DNA of 64,000 nucleotides from Azophilus sp965200465 (lineage in GTDB: Bacteria > Pseudomonadota > Gammaproteobacteria > Pseudomonadales > Azotimanducaceae), in the NCBI GenBank assembly GCA_965200465.1, contig OZ241358.1, forward strand, positions 1,054,001 to 1,118,000, read 5' to 3'. Position numbers and translations under genes: made by a program. This document shows, in pieces, positions 53,427 to 61,934 of this stretch; positions within the stretch are counted from its first letter, which is position 1; every line of letters starts with the position of its first letter. The notes beneath the pieces were generated by a model that saw only the letters and a program-made list of their open reading frames with translations, made no database searches and had not been told where the DNA came from.

Positions 53427-54425
53427 TCAGCCTTGGCTTGGCTGCCTGAACTCATCGCAGCCGTCATTGGGTTGGTGCAGCAGCCGGCCCAAGCGCTTCG
53501 CCCGGCGGGCTTCGGCGGCGGCCTCCTGCTCGGCCAGACGGGCGATGCGCGCTTGGAAGCGGGCCTTGGCGGCGGTGGCGCTCGCCTCCTTGGCGGCTCT
53601 TTGCGCCAGTTCGCCCTTGGTGAGGCGGAAGACGCCGCCCAAGGGGATTTGGGTGGGGCAGGCCCGGTCGCAGAGGCGGCATTCGATGCAGGCGCGCAGA
53701 CCGGCGGCGGCTTGACTGGATTGCCCGGCCCGCACCAGCCGCAGCAGATGCTGCGGCGCCAGCCCTTCCGGGCAAACCTCCTCGCAACGGTTGCAGCCGA
53801 TGCAGGGCGCATCCGCAGCCGCGGGGGAGGTGAAGGCGCGATGACGCTTGGGCGCCGCCGCCGCAGGTGGATGCAACGCTTGGATGGGCGCCCGCACTAG
53901 GTCGATGCAATCCACCGGGCAGGCCGGCAGGCACAGTTCGCAGCCGGTGCATTGCCGTTCGAGCACGGTGTGCATGAAGCCGGGTGCGCCGACGATGGCG
54001 TCCACTGGGCAGGCGTTGAGGCACAGGGCGCAGCCAACGCACTCCGGCTCCCGCACTTTGGCGACGAGCCCGGAGGCTTCGTTGGCGCCGCCGTCACGAC
54101 TGTTCGCGCCGGCGTCGCTGCCGAGCAGGTTCTGCAGCGCCGCGATGGTCTCCTTTCCTCCGGGTGGGCAGAGATCCAGGGCGGCGCCGTTCGCCACGGC
54201 TTCGGCGTAGGGCCGACAGCCCGGATAGCCGCACTGGGCGCACTGGGTTTGCGGCAAGAGTGCGTCGATGGCGTCGGTCAGCGCGCTCTCGTTGTTGGGC
54301 AGCCGGGAGCGCGCCCAAACCAGTGCGGCGCCCAACAGCAAAGCGACGCCGACCAGCACGGCGGCGGCGATGAGCATGGACATTGCAGCTGGCTGGCCCA
54401 TCCACAACGGACCGGGCGCCGTCAT
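53427..54425 (-). CDS. rnfB: RnfB fused to an RnfC-like C-terminal ferredoxin domain
   Basis: 332 residues. Residues 1-180 are RnfB: a membrane anchor, the 4Fe-4S motif QCAQCGYPGC (62-70) with Cys86, and two ferredoxin clusters (ECVGCALCLNACP near 129 and QCTGCELCLPACP near 159). Residues 205-322 look like the end of RnfC: PCIGCNRCEEVCPEGLAPQ, ACIECRLCDRACPTQIPL, and a basic Ala-rich helix (AAKARFQARIARLAEQEA) like the RnfC tail. The NADH- and FMN-binding parts of RnfC are absent. The start overlaps the rnfA stop (ATGA). Such a fusion would hold five Fe-S clusters in one chain. Confidence 0.85.
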   Translation of the reverse strand: MTAPGPLWMGQPAAMSMLIAAAVLVGVALLLGAALVWARSRLPNNESALTDAIDALLPQTQCAQCGYPGCRPYAEAVANGAALDLCPPGGKETIAALQNLLGSDAGANSRDGGANEASGLVAKVREPECVGCALCLNACPVDAIVGAPGFMHTVLERQCTGCELCLPACPVDCIDLVRAPIQALHPPAAAAPKRHRAFTSPAAADAPCIGCNRCEEVCPEGLAPQHLLRLVRAGQSSQAAAGLRACIECRLCDRACPTQIPLGGVFRLTKGELAQRAAKEASATAAKARFQARIARLAEQEAAAEARRAKRLGRLLHQPNDGCDEFRQPSQG

Positions 54426-54997
54426 CCCAGCCCGGCGAAGCCGAGGAACCCAAGGCTCATGATGCCGGCGGTGACCAAGGCGATGGGAGCGCCTTGAAAG
54501 GCGGCCGGCAAGTCCGCGCCAAGCAGGCGCTCGCGGATGGCGCTGAACATCATCAGCACCAAGCCGAACCCGGCCGCGGCGCCAACGGCGAAAACAATGG
54601 CGCCGGGCAGGGAGCGGCCAGCGCCGACGGTGAGAAGGGCGACGCCCAGCACGGCGCAGTTGGTGGTGATTAGGGGCAGGTAGATCCCCAGCCGTCGATG
54701 CGCCAAGGGGCTCACCGCCCGCAGGTACAGTTCGGTGAACTGCACGACGCCGGCGATGACGACGATGAAGACGATGATGCGCAGCCACTCCAAACCCAGC
54801 GGAACCAGCAGACCATGATGCGCTAGATGGCAGGCGATGGCGGTCAGGGTAAGGACGAAGGCGGTGGCCGCGCTCATGGCCAGCGCCGGCGCGAAGCTTT
54901 TGGTCACCCCCATGAAGGGGCACAGCCCAAGGAACTGCGCCAGCACGAAGTTGTTGACCAGCAAGGCGCCGAATAGAATCAACGCTAATTCAGCCAT
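54422..54997 (-). CDS. rnfA: Rnf electron transport complex subunit A
   Basis: 191 residues, normal length, six spans. The first span carries NNFVLAQFLGLCPFMGVTKS and the fourth LITTNCAVLGVALL; these two cysteines ligate the iron centre between RnfA and RnfE. GGGAAG precedes the ATG at 54995-54997. It is the first gene of the cluster: rnfA, rnfB(C'), rnfD, rnfG, rnfE. The complex couples ferredoxin/NAD redox to ion pumping in most hosts. Confidence 0.93.
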   Translation of the reverse strand: MAELALILFGALLVNNFVLAQFLGLCPFMGVTKSFAPALAMSAATAFVLTLTAIACHLAHHGLLVPLGLEWLRIIVFIVVIAGVVQFTELYLRAVSPLAHRRLGIYLPLITTNCAVLGVALLTVGAGRSLPGAIVFAVGAAAGFGLVLMMFSAIRERLLGADLPAAFQGAPIALVTAGIMSLGFLGFAGLG

Positions 54998-55041
54998 GCG
55001 CTTCCCGCCAAAGGCTTGGTTTGGATTTCCGCGCACTGTAG

Positions 55042-55185
55042 TGTTCAGAAGCCCCTTTGTCCAACCTCGGCGACGCCGAGTTGCGGGCCAACCCGGAAGC
55101 CCAGCGCCTGTTGCTGCGCGCGCTGCTGACCAACGAGTTCCTCGGCATGCCGGCCCGCTTGGAGCGCATCTCGCTTGCAAGCTGA
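55042..55185 (+). pseudogene. C-terminal fragment of an unidentified gene
   Basis: About 47 codons in a protein-like frame after a TAG: SNLGDAELRANPEAQRLLLR, then ALLTNEFLGMPARLERISLAS and a stop. It has no start codon and no ribosome site. It sits between rnfA and the TRAP genes and looks like the tail of a lost gene. Family not recognised. Confidence 0.4.
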
Positions 55186-55237
55186 ATGATGCAAAGGAAA
55201 CCCGTCGCATATTGGTTTCCGGGGGTATGGACGCGGG

Positions 55238-56503
55238 CTAAGGCGGCTGCAACAGAAAGGTGCTGAGCTGCGGAACCAAGGCGACCGCCGCCAGCACCAG
55301 CAGCATCAGGCCGATGAACGGCAGCACGGCCTTGGCGACGGTGGCGAAGTCCTCCTTGAAGGCGCCCATGGCGACGATGAGGTTCAGGCCCATGGGCGGC
55401 GTCAGGTAGCCGATGCCGAGGTTCAGGATCATCATGATGCCCAAGGGCACCGATTCAATGCCCAGCCGGTTGGCGAGCGGTTCCAGCAGCGGGCTTAGGA
55501 TGAGCACCGCCGAGCCGATGTCGATGACCATGCCCACCAGCAGCAGCAACAGGTTGCCGAGCAATAGGAACTGAACCGGCGAGTCGATCATCCCCTCCAT
55601 GGCCGCCAAGGTCTGCTGCGGTATCTGCTGGTAGGTGAGGAAGACGTTGATGGACACGGCGAACGCCAGCACCAGAAACAGGCTGCCCAGCAGCCGGGAT
55701 GTCTCCAGGCTGAGGTCCCAAAGGTCGCGCAGCCCCAGGTCCCGATGCACCGCCACTTCGACGACGATGGCCAGCGCCACGGACACTGCCGCAGCTTCGG
55801 TGGGCGTGAAGAAGCCGCCGTAGATGCCGCCCAGCACCACCGCCGGCAGGGGCAGGGCCGGCAGCGCCCGCATCCCGGTGCGTTTGACCTCCCGCCAATC
55901 CCAAGCGCCCTTGCTGGTGCGGCGCCCGTAGCGGATGAGGGTGTGGAGCGCCAGCACCGCAATCATCAGCAGGGCCGGGCCTAGGCCGGCGATGAACAGG
56001 TCGGCGATGGAGGTTTCCGTCATCACCCCGTACAGAATCAGCGGAATGGACGGCGGAATGATGATGCCGAGCACGCCGCTGGCGCATATCAGGCCGATGG
56101 CGAAGCCCTTGTCGTAGCCGTTCTCGACCAGCGCCTGATGCATGATGGCGCCCACCGCCAGCAGGGTGACCGCCGCCGACCCGGAAATGGCCGCAAAGCC
56201 GGCCGCCGAAGCCACCGTGGCGATGGCCAAGCCGCTGGGCATGAACTTGGTGGCCGCCACGGCGAAGTCGATCAGCCGCCGGGCGATGGAGCCTCTGGAC
56301 ATCACCGCGCCGGCGAACATGAACAGCGGGATGGCGAGCAGAACCTCCTTGTTGAACGCCTCCCAGACGTCATAGATGAGGTATTCCGGGCGGCCGTCGT
56401 CGAAAAAAGCGTACAGGAACAGGGCGGCGGAGCCGAGCAGCACCAGGACCGGCTGCCGCAGCCACAGCAGCGCCAGCAGGCTGACGAGCAGCAGCCAGCC
56501 CAT
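55238..56503 (-). CDS. dctM: TRAP transporter large permease
   Basis: 421 residues with about 12 spans. Family segments are clear: AIPLFMFAGAVMSRGSIARR near the start, ICASGVLGIIIPPSIPLILYG in the middle, and GIGYLTPPMGLNLIVAMGAF near the end. It moves carboxylates or related compounds with sodium, fed by the periplasmic binder at 57291-58391. The start overlaps the dctQ stop (TGATG). Substrate unknown. Confidence 0.93.
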   Translation of the reverse strand: MGWLLLVSLLALLWLRQPVLVLLGSAALFLYAFFDDGRPEYLIYDVWEAFNKEVLLAIPLFMFAGAVMSRGSIARRLIDFAVAATKFMPSGLAIATVASAAGFAAISGSAAVTLLAVGAIMHQALVENGYDKGFAIGLICASGVLGIIIPPSIPLILYGVMTETSIADLFIAGLGPALLMIAVLALHTLIRYGRRTSKGAWDWREVKRTGMRALPALPLPAVVLGGIYGGFFTPTEAAAVSVALAIVVEVAVHRDLGLRDLWDLSLETSRLLGSLFLVLAFAVSINVFLTYQQIPQQTLAAMEGMIDSPVQFLLLGNLLLLLVGMVIDIGSAVLILSPLLEPLANRLGIESVPLGIMMILNLGIGYLTPPMGLNLIVAMGAFKEDFATVAKAVLPFIGLMLLVLAAVALVPQLSTFLLQPP

Positions 56504-57015
56504 CAGGTGCCGCCGTAGCCGCCCGGACGTTCGGCCTCGCGTTGTGCGGATGGTGCAAGCTCAGGGCGCAAGCCAAACAGGAGGCAACGCACTCCATTGC
56601 CGCCGAAGGCGAGGACCAACACGGATTGCAGCATCCAGACCGGCCAGCGCAGCAGGCTGGTGACGTCCTCCAGCCTATGGGACTCCAAGGCGACCTTGGC
56701 GGAAAGCCAAGCCAACAGCAGGAAGAAGCCGCCCGTCAACAGATGGCCGATGCGTGCCATCGCCGGCTCCCAGTGCGGCGGCCGGTAGGGGTCCAGCACC
56801 CGCGGCCGCAGGTGCTCCCCGGCGTCCGCCGCCAGCCCGACGCCGAACAGCGCCGTCACCAACATGCCCACCAACCCCAACTGCGGCGCCCCGACCAGCC
56901 CATGCCCCAGAATCAGCCTGGCGGCCACATCGAGAATCAACGCGACGGCCATCACCACAAAGCCAAGGGCACAGAGGGCCTTTTCCGTTTGGGAAAGCCA
57001 GCGCAGCCACTTCAT
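56503..57015 (-). CDS. dctQ: TRAP transporter small permease
   Basis: 170 residues with four spans. ATG 57015 follows GGAAGG by about 8 bases and begins MKWLRWLSQTEKALCALGFV. The DctQ features are LILGHGLVGAPQLGLVGMLV and the acidic/aromatic third loop. It forms a complex with DctM, with which it overlaps. The binding-protein gene is 275 bases upstream in the same direction. Confidence 0.88.
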   Translation of the reverse strand: MKWLRWLSQTEKALCALGFVVMAVALILDVAARLILGHGLVGAPQLGLVGMLVTALFGVGLAADAGEHLRPRVLDPYRPPHWEPAMARIGHLLTGGFFLLLAWLSAKVALESHRLEDVTSLLRWPVWMLQSVLVLAFGGNGVRCLLFGLRPELAPSAQREAERPGGYGGT

Positions 57016-57290
57016 CGTTGAGCCTTCCTTATCCGCAAGCCGCCTCAAATTCGCCATTGAGCGCCATAGCCAAGGAAGGGCTTGCGTCGGCCTGAAAGCC
57101 GCTTTCCGCTAGGGCTTCACCCTGTCCTTGCACGAAGGAATGGAGCCTCTTGGCCGTTCCGCCGGCGTTTTGGCCATTATCCACCCCATAGTTCCTCACC
57201 GCCAGCCCAGGCTATTAACTTATTGATTTTTGGTGTATTTGGCTCTTGCCGTGCGGCAAAGACGCCGCGCCATCCGATGCCGAGGAAGTT
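57016..57290 (-). other. Gap between dctP and dctQ
   Basis: 275 bases with no gene seen. An A/T-rich patch at 57208-57245 (TATTAACTTATTGATTTTTGG) may hold a promoter for dctQM, so the two permease genes could be expressed apart from dctP. Confidence 0.35.
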
Positions 57291-58391
57291 TCATTCGTTG
57301 CGGACGAACTGCCGCTTGCCGGCTTGAATGGCCTCATGCACCGTTCGGGCCGCGCCGCCGATGCGGGCGATCAGTTGCGGCGCCACGTTGCGGGTGGCTC
57401 GCCGCCAGGATTGCAGTTCGGCTTCGCTTAGCGCCCGCACCTCAATGCCTTCGTCCCGCATCTGCTGAATCGCGCCGTCGGCCAGGGAGCGCACCGCCGC
57501 CCGGGCGGCGGCGGGGTTGCCCCAGGCGGTGCGCAAAATTTCCCGCTGTCGCTCGGTGGCGCCGTCGAACCAGGCTTTGTTGGCCACGATGGCGCCGGTG
57601 TCGTAGGAATGCCGGGAAAGGGTTAGGTAGCGGGCGTAGCGGCGGGTTAGGAAGTAGTGGAAGAGCACCGCGGACACGCCGCCTTCGATCAGGCCCGTTT
57701 GCAGGGAGGGCACCAGGTCCGCGCTGCCCAAGGGGATGGAGTCCGCTTTGATGGCGGCCAGGAACAACTGGGTCGCCGGATTGGGCGAACCGCGCAGGCG
57801 CAATCCTCTGGCGTCCTCCGGCAGCGCGATGGGCGTCTGCGCGTAGATGCCGTTCCAGCCCACTTCCACCCACTGCAGCAACACTAGGTTCTTCGCCGCG
57901 AACAGGCTGTCGAACGCCTCGAACAGATAGTTGTCGTAAACGAAGTCCACTTCCTTTGAGGAGTTGAAGACGTAGGGCGCCATGGCGACGTTGAGTTCCG
58001 GCACGATGGAGGCCAGCCCCTGCAGGGACATGCCGCCGAGATGGGCGCGCCCGCGCCTGATGTCATGCAGGATTTGCTCCTCGCCGCCGCGTTCGCCGCG
58101 GGTGAAGAAGTCCAGCCGCACCTCGTCCTGCTGCGCCAGCTTGGCCTGCACCCGCTGCCACTCCTTGTCCCAAACCGAATCCGGCTGCGCAAAGGCCGCC
58201 GCCCGCCCGAACAGGGCCTCGGCGGCGGATGGCGTCGGCAGCAGCGCCATGCAAAATGCAACGCTAAGAGCCGCGCCGACCGCGCCGCCTTTCCGCCCCC
58301 TGCGCAGAATGCGCTTGGAACGTGCGCCGGGAGGAGCTGCGCAGCTTGTTGCGGAAGGGATGCTTCGGCTTGGCGCAAGCGGTTGCAGCAT
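57291..58391 (-). CDS. dctP: TRAP transporter periplasmic solute-binding protein
   Basis: 366 residues. A long basic N-terminus leads into a signal peptide (AALSVAFCMALLPTPSAAEA); a start closer to the signal is possible. The DctP fold is seen in HDIRRGRAHLGGMSLQGLAS, MAPYVFNSSKEVDFVYDNY, the arginine-containing LRLRGSPNPATQLFLAAI and LIEGGVSAVLFHYF. The arginine that salt-bridges a substrate carboxylate in most family members is in RLRGSPN. It delivers the ligand to DctQM. Confidence 0.88.
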   Translation of the reverse strand: MLQPLAPSRSIPSATSCAAPPGARSKRILRRGRKGGAVGAALSVAFCMALLPTPSAAEALFGRAAAFAQPDSVWDKEWQRVQAKLAQQDEVRLDFFTRGERGGEEQILHDIRRGRAHLGGMSLQGLASIVPELNVAMAPYVFNSSKEVDFVYDNYLFEAFDSLFAAKNLVLLQWVEVGWNGIYAQTPIALPEDARGLRLRGSPNPATQLFLAAIKADSIPLGSADLVPSLQTGLIEGGVSAVLFHYFLTRRYARYLTLSRHSYDTGAIVANKAWFDGATERQREILRTAWGNPAAARAAVRSLADGAIQQMRDEGIEVRALSEAELQSWRRATRNVAPQLIARIGGAARTVHEAIQAGKRQFVRNE

Positions 58392-58450
58392 GATGCGGAC
58401 TGGGCTGTCTCAGAATACGGGTGGGATGCAGTCTGATTTGCGGACGGGTG

Positions 58451-58849
58451 CTAGACGAATTGCTGGGTCTGCACGGCCTTGACCAACAGTTCGTCGGACC
58501 CTTCCGTGCGCACTGAGGCGTCAAACACCGCTTGGCGCCTGCCCACCCGCACCAGTTGGCAGGTGGCCAGCAGGGGAGCGCCGGCCGGCACTGGGCGCAA
58601 GTAATAGCAACTCAGGTTGGCGGTGACGAAGGTGCGCTCGCCGCCGGCGAACCAAGTGGCTAGGCTGACCACGTCATCGATCATGGCCGCCGCGAATCCG
58701 CCTTGCACGGTGCCGTGGGGGTTGGTCATGCCGGTGGGTGGAACGAACCGAACGGTTGCCTGTTCGCCCGCATCGTCCAAGGCCAGCACCTTGCCACCCA
58801 TGAACTCCCGGGTTTCCATGCGCGGCAGTTGTTCGATGTTCATCGCCAT
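58451..58849 (-). CDS. PaaI/YbgC-type hotdog thioesterase
   Basis: 132 residues forming one hotdog unit. The catalytic region TNPHGTVQGGFAAAMIDDVV matches PaaI-family enzymes (Asn/His/Gly with Asp on the long helix), followed by VTANLSCYYLRPVPAG. It hydrolyses acyl-CoA or aryl-CoA esters. Together with the aldehyde dehydrogenase next to it, a role in aromatic or aldehyde metabolism is possible but not shown. Confidence 0.85.
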   Translation of the reverse strand: MAMNIEQLPRMETREFMGGKVLALDDAGEQATVRFVPPTGMTNPHGTVQGGFAAAMIDDVVSLATWFAGGERTFVTANLSCYYLRPVPAGAPLLATCQLVRVGRRQAVFDASVRTEGSDELLVKAVQTQQFV

Positions 58850-58986
58850 CTTGGTTCCTCAAGGCTTGGTCAGGCCCTAATCGCCGAGTCAAGAACCGCT
58901 TGTTCCGCCCGTTGTTTCCAATGGCAGTTTGCGCCGTTTGCACGGCATGTCAAATTGCCGCAGCAACCCAAAGTTGCATTTGCGGC

Positions 58987-60372
58987 TTATTGCGGGCGGC
59001 GCTCTTGAAAGGCGTCCATCGGCGTCGGCCGCCCTGTCTGCACCAGCAGCGCCTGTTTGCGCAGGAAGCGCAGCAAGCCGCTGGCGCCCATGCGCGAACG
59101 GCCTACGCCGGAGACGCCGAAGGAGTCCTTTTCCACGTCGGACACCTGGGCGGTCAAGCCGGCGTCATTGATGCTGACGGCGCCGGCCCGCAACCGCCGC
59201 GCCACGGACAGGGCATGGGTCTCGTCGCCGAGCACCGCCGCCGACAGGCCGAATTCGGAGTCGTTGGCCAGCTCCACGGCTTCCTCGTCGTCCGCGAACG
59301 GCATCACGGGAATCAGCGGGCCGAAGGTTTCCTCCCGGTGTAGCAGCATGTCGTGGCGCGTCTTGGTCAACACCACTGGGCTGCACCAAGCGCCGCCGCG
59401 CCGCCGCTGCAGGCCGCCGCAGTGGCGCACCGCTCCTCGAGCCTCGGCATCCGCTAATTGGGCCTCCACCTTGGCTGCTTGCCGACCGTCTATGAAGGGG
59501 CCAAGGTGGCCGCCGTCGGCCGGCGTCAAGTGCAGGTTGACCTCGCCAGCCGCCTGCACCAGCCGGGCGACAAATTCATCGTGCAGGGAGTCATGCACAT
59601 AGACCCGCTCGATGGATTGGCAGGCTTGGCCGGCGCCGAGCACCGAGGCGCGCAAGGCGACGGTCACGGCGGCTTGCAGGTTGGCGTCGGCCAGAACGAT
59701 GAGCGGATCCTTGCCGCCCAATTCCAGAAACGCGGGAATCAGCCGCCGCCCGGCTTGGGCGCCGACGAGGCGGCCGGCGGCTACGCTGCCGGTGAAGCAG
59801 ACGGCATCGACTTGCTCCACCAGCGCCTGGCCGGCTTCCGCGCCGCCTTGAACGAAGCGCAACGCCGCCGCCAACTTCGGCGTTGCCTGCACGGTTTGCC
59901 GCAAGGGTTCGACGAAGCGGGGGGTCAGTTCGCTGGGCTTGGCCAGCACCGTGCAGCCGGCCGCCAAGGCCGGCACCGCATCGATCAGCGTCAGCAGCAG
60001 CGGGAAGTTCCAAGGGGAAATGACGCCCACCAAGCCAAGGGGCACTAGCTGGTGCTCGTAGCGAACGCTGGGGACGGTTTCCGAAACTCCGGCGGAGCTC
60101 CGCGCCAGCAGTGGCGGCGCCTTCTCCATCCAGTAGGAAATGCGCCGCAGCACGCCGTCGAACTCGGCGTTGGAGAGCAGCGTCCGGCCGGTGTCCTCGG
60201 TTAGGGCGGCGACGATGGCGGAGCGATTGCCTTGCAGGGCTTTGCGCCAGTCGGCGAGGGCTTGCAGCCGTTGCGCCAAGCCGGCGCCGGCCCAGAACGG
60301 TTGGGCGGCGCTCAGTTCGGCGGCAACGCCGGCCGGCGGTTCGCGGCGTTCTGAATGTTGCATCTCGCCCAC
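58987..60372 (-). CDS. Aldehyde dehydrogenase, coniferyl-aldehyde type
   Basis: 461 residues, the shorter class 3-like form. The NAD-binding FTGSVAAGRLVG, the catalytic Glu in ELGGKDPLIVL, the Cys in GAGQACQSIERVYV and the C-terminal SRMGASGLLRFLRKQAL fit the coniferyl-aldehyde dehydrogenase group. It oxidises aldehydes to acids. The start may be ATG 60363 instead of 60372. Divergent from the second nitrilase-like gene, with 75 bases between. Confidence 0.9.
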   Translation of the reverse strand: MGEMQHSERREPPAGVAAELSAAQPFWAGAGLAQRLQALADWRKALQGNRSAIVAALTEDTGRTLLSNAEFDGVLRRISYWMEKAPPLLARSSAGVSETVPSVRYEHQLVPLGLVGVISPWNFPLLLTLIDAVPALAAGCTVLAKPSELTPRFVEPLRQTVQATPKLAAALRFVQGGAEAGQALVEQVDAVCFTGSVAAGRLVGAQAGRRLIPAFLELGGKDPLIVLADANLQAAVTVALRASVLGAGQACQSIERVYVHDSLHDEFVARLVQAAGEVNLHLTPADGGHLGPFIDGRQAAKVEAQLADAEARGAVRHCGGLQRRRGGAWCSPVVLTKTRHDMLLHREETFGPLIPVMPFADDEEAVELANDSEFGLSAAVLGDETHALSVARRLRAGAVSINDAGLTAQVSDVEKDSFGVSGVGRSRMGASGLLRFLRKQALLVQTGRPTPMDAFQERRPQ

Positions 60373-60447
60373 ACTCTATAGGGCGATGGACGCCGGCGGC
60401 AAGCGCCGGGCGTTGGTTGCCGCAAGCAGTGCATTATGATTCGGTGC

Positions 60448-61491
60448 ATGAGTGTGCAAGGCTACACGGCGCTGGCCCTGCAGATCGGGGTTCGCGCCAT
60501 CAACAAGTGTTCGGATGCGACGGCCTGTCGGGACGCCATTGACGCCGCCTTGGAGCGGGTTGCGGCCCAGGTTGCGGCCAGCAAGCAGTTCATCGGCCCG
60601 CACCTGAGATTGGTGGTGTTGCCGGAGTACTTCCTCACCGGCTATCCCTTCGGCGAGACCATCGCCTCCTGGCAGGCGCGGGCCTGCGTGGCGGCGGACG
60701 GCGAGGAGTACCAGCGCCTCGGGCGCATGGCCCAAGACAACCAGCTGTTTCTCTCCGGCAACCTTTACGAAACGGATCCGCACTTCCCGGAACTGCATTT
60801 CCAAACCAGCTTCATCCTCAACGACAGCGGCGACTGCGTGCTGCGCTACCGGCGTCTGATCTCGATGTTCGGCCCCACCCCCCACGATGTGCTCGACAGA
60901 TACTTGGAAGTCTATGGGCCGGACAGCCTTTTCCCGGTCGCCGACACGCCCCTTGGCCGGCTGGGGGCGGTCGCCTCCGAAGAAATCCTGTTCCCGGAAA
61001 TCTGCCGGGCGCTGGCCTTGCAGGGCGCCGAACTGATCTGCCATTCCTCGTCGGAGGTGGCCAGCCCGGCCTTGACTCCCAAGAACGTGGCCAAGCTGGC
61101 CAGGGCCTATGAGAACCACCTGTACATGGTTTCCGCCAATTCCGCCGGCGTCGCCGGCACTGACCTGCCCAGCCGGTCGGTGGACGGCGCCTCCAAGGTG
61201 ATCGACTACCGGGGGCAAATGCTGGCCGAAGCCGCCGCCGGGGAGTCCATGGCCGCCCATGCGGACATTCATCTCGACGCCCTGCGCGAACACCGCCGGC
61301 GGCCGGGCATGTTCAACGTGCTGACGCGGCAGCGCTTGGCCCTGTTCTCCGGCCTGTACCAAGACGACGCCGTCCACCCGGCCAACAGCCTGCTGGACGC
61401 CGACGGCAAGGTCGTCGAGCCGCCCCGCTCCCATTTCATGGCCATGCAGGCCGAGGTGATCCGCAAGCTGGTGGAGCGAGGCCTGATCTAG
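60448..61491 (+). CDS. Nitrilase-superfamily protein without catalytic Cys, copy 2
   Basis: 347 residues from ATG 60448, chosen to match the paralogue at 45568-46611 (MSVQGYTAL against MQVQGYAAL); an in-frame ATG exists at 60436. Glu is kept (VVLPEYFLTG), but the Lys site is LRYRRLIS and the Cys site is AVASEEILFPE, the same changes as in copy 1. Both copies being intact with identical substitutions argues that the variant site is functional, not decayed. About 25 bases upstream of the start are also similar between the two, so the duplication included the leader. Confidence 0.8.
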   Translation: MSVQGYTALALQIGVRAINKCSDATACRDAIDAALERVAAQVAASKQFIGPHLRLVVLPEYFLTGYPFGETIASWQARACVAADGEEYQRLGRMAQDNQLFLSGNLYETDPHFPELHFQTSFILNDSGDCVLRYRRLISMFGPTPHDVLDRYLEVYGPDSLFPVADTPLGRLGAVASEEILFPEICRALALQGAELICHSSSEVASPALTPKNVAKLARAYENHLYMVSANSAGVAGTDLPSRSVDGASKVIDYRGQMLAEAAAGESMAAHADIHLDALREHRRRPGMFNVLTRQRLALFSGLYQDDAVHPANSLLDADGKVVEPPRSHFMAMQAEVIRKLVERGLI

Positions 61492-61563
61492 CCGGCTTAT
61501 GCACTTTCCGAATTTTCGTGCATGGCCTTGACCCCGCGCCAGCATATGGCATCATCCAAAGAC

Positions 61564-61803
61564 ATGGACATCGCACACAAAACACAGGCTTCCGAAATGA
61601 GGAGGCGGTCCCCCGTGCTGGCTTCATTGCGCCGCTTGGCGCGGGAGTACGGACTGCCGGAAGATGCGGCAGTGGATGAGATGCGGATCATGGACGACGC
61701 ATTCACGGAAGCAATATGGCGCGAGCGGAACCGCCGCTCGGGACGCCTAGGCGCATCCCGGATGGAGGCAGTCCGCGAATGGCAGTCTCAGGGAAGGAAG
61801 TGA
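61564..61803 (+). CDS. Small hypothetical protein
   Basis: 79 residues from ATG 61564 (MDIAHKTQASEMRRRSP); an upstream in-frame start at 61522 would add 14 residues. The protein is highly charged and helical (SLRRLAREYGLPEDAAVDEM, then WRERNRRSGRLGASRM). The start has no strong ribosome site. Size and charge fit an antitoxin or small regulator, and a nucleotidyltransferase pair lies just downstream on the other strand, but a link is not shown. Could also be a chance frame. Confidence 0.4.
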   Translation: MDIAHKTQASEMRRRSPVLASLRRLAREYGLPEDAAVDEMRIMDDAFTEAIWRERNRRSGRLGASRMEAVREWQSQGRK

Positions 61804-61869
61804 CAGGCCGCCGGACGAACGCAGAGGTTGGACTGGAAACCAAATAACTGGCCGGAGAATCAAAAGAGG

Positions 61870-61906
61870 GCGGTTTCAACCGCAGGAGTGGACCTTGTTT
61901 TGGTCC
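61870..61906. terminator. Two short hairpins in a convergent gap
   Basis: GCGGTT-TC-AACCGC at 61870-61883 and GGACC-TTGTTTT-GGTCC at 61890-61906 lie between the convergent ends of the small protein (61803) and the unknown partner (61935). Neither is followed by a long T run, so terminator function is tentative. Confidence 0.3.
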
Positions 61907-61934
61907 TCAACCTTTGACGGGAATCGGATCCATA

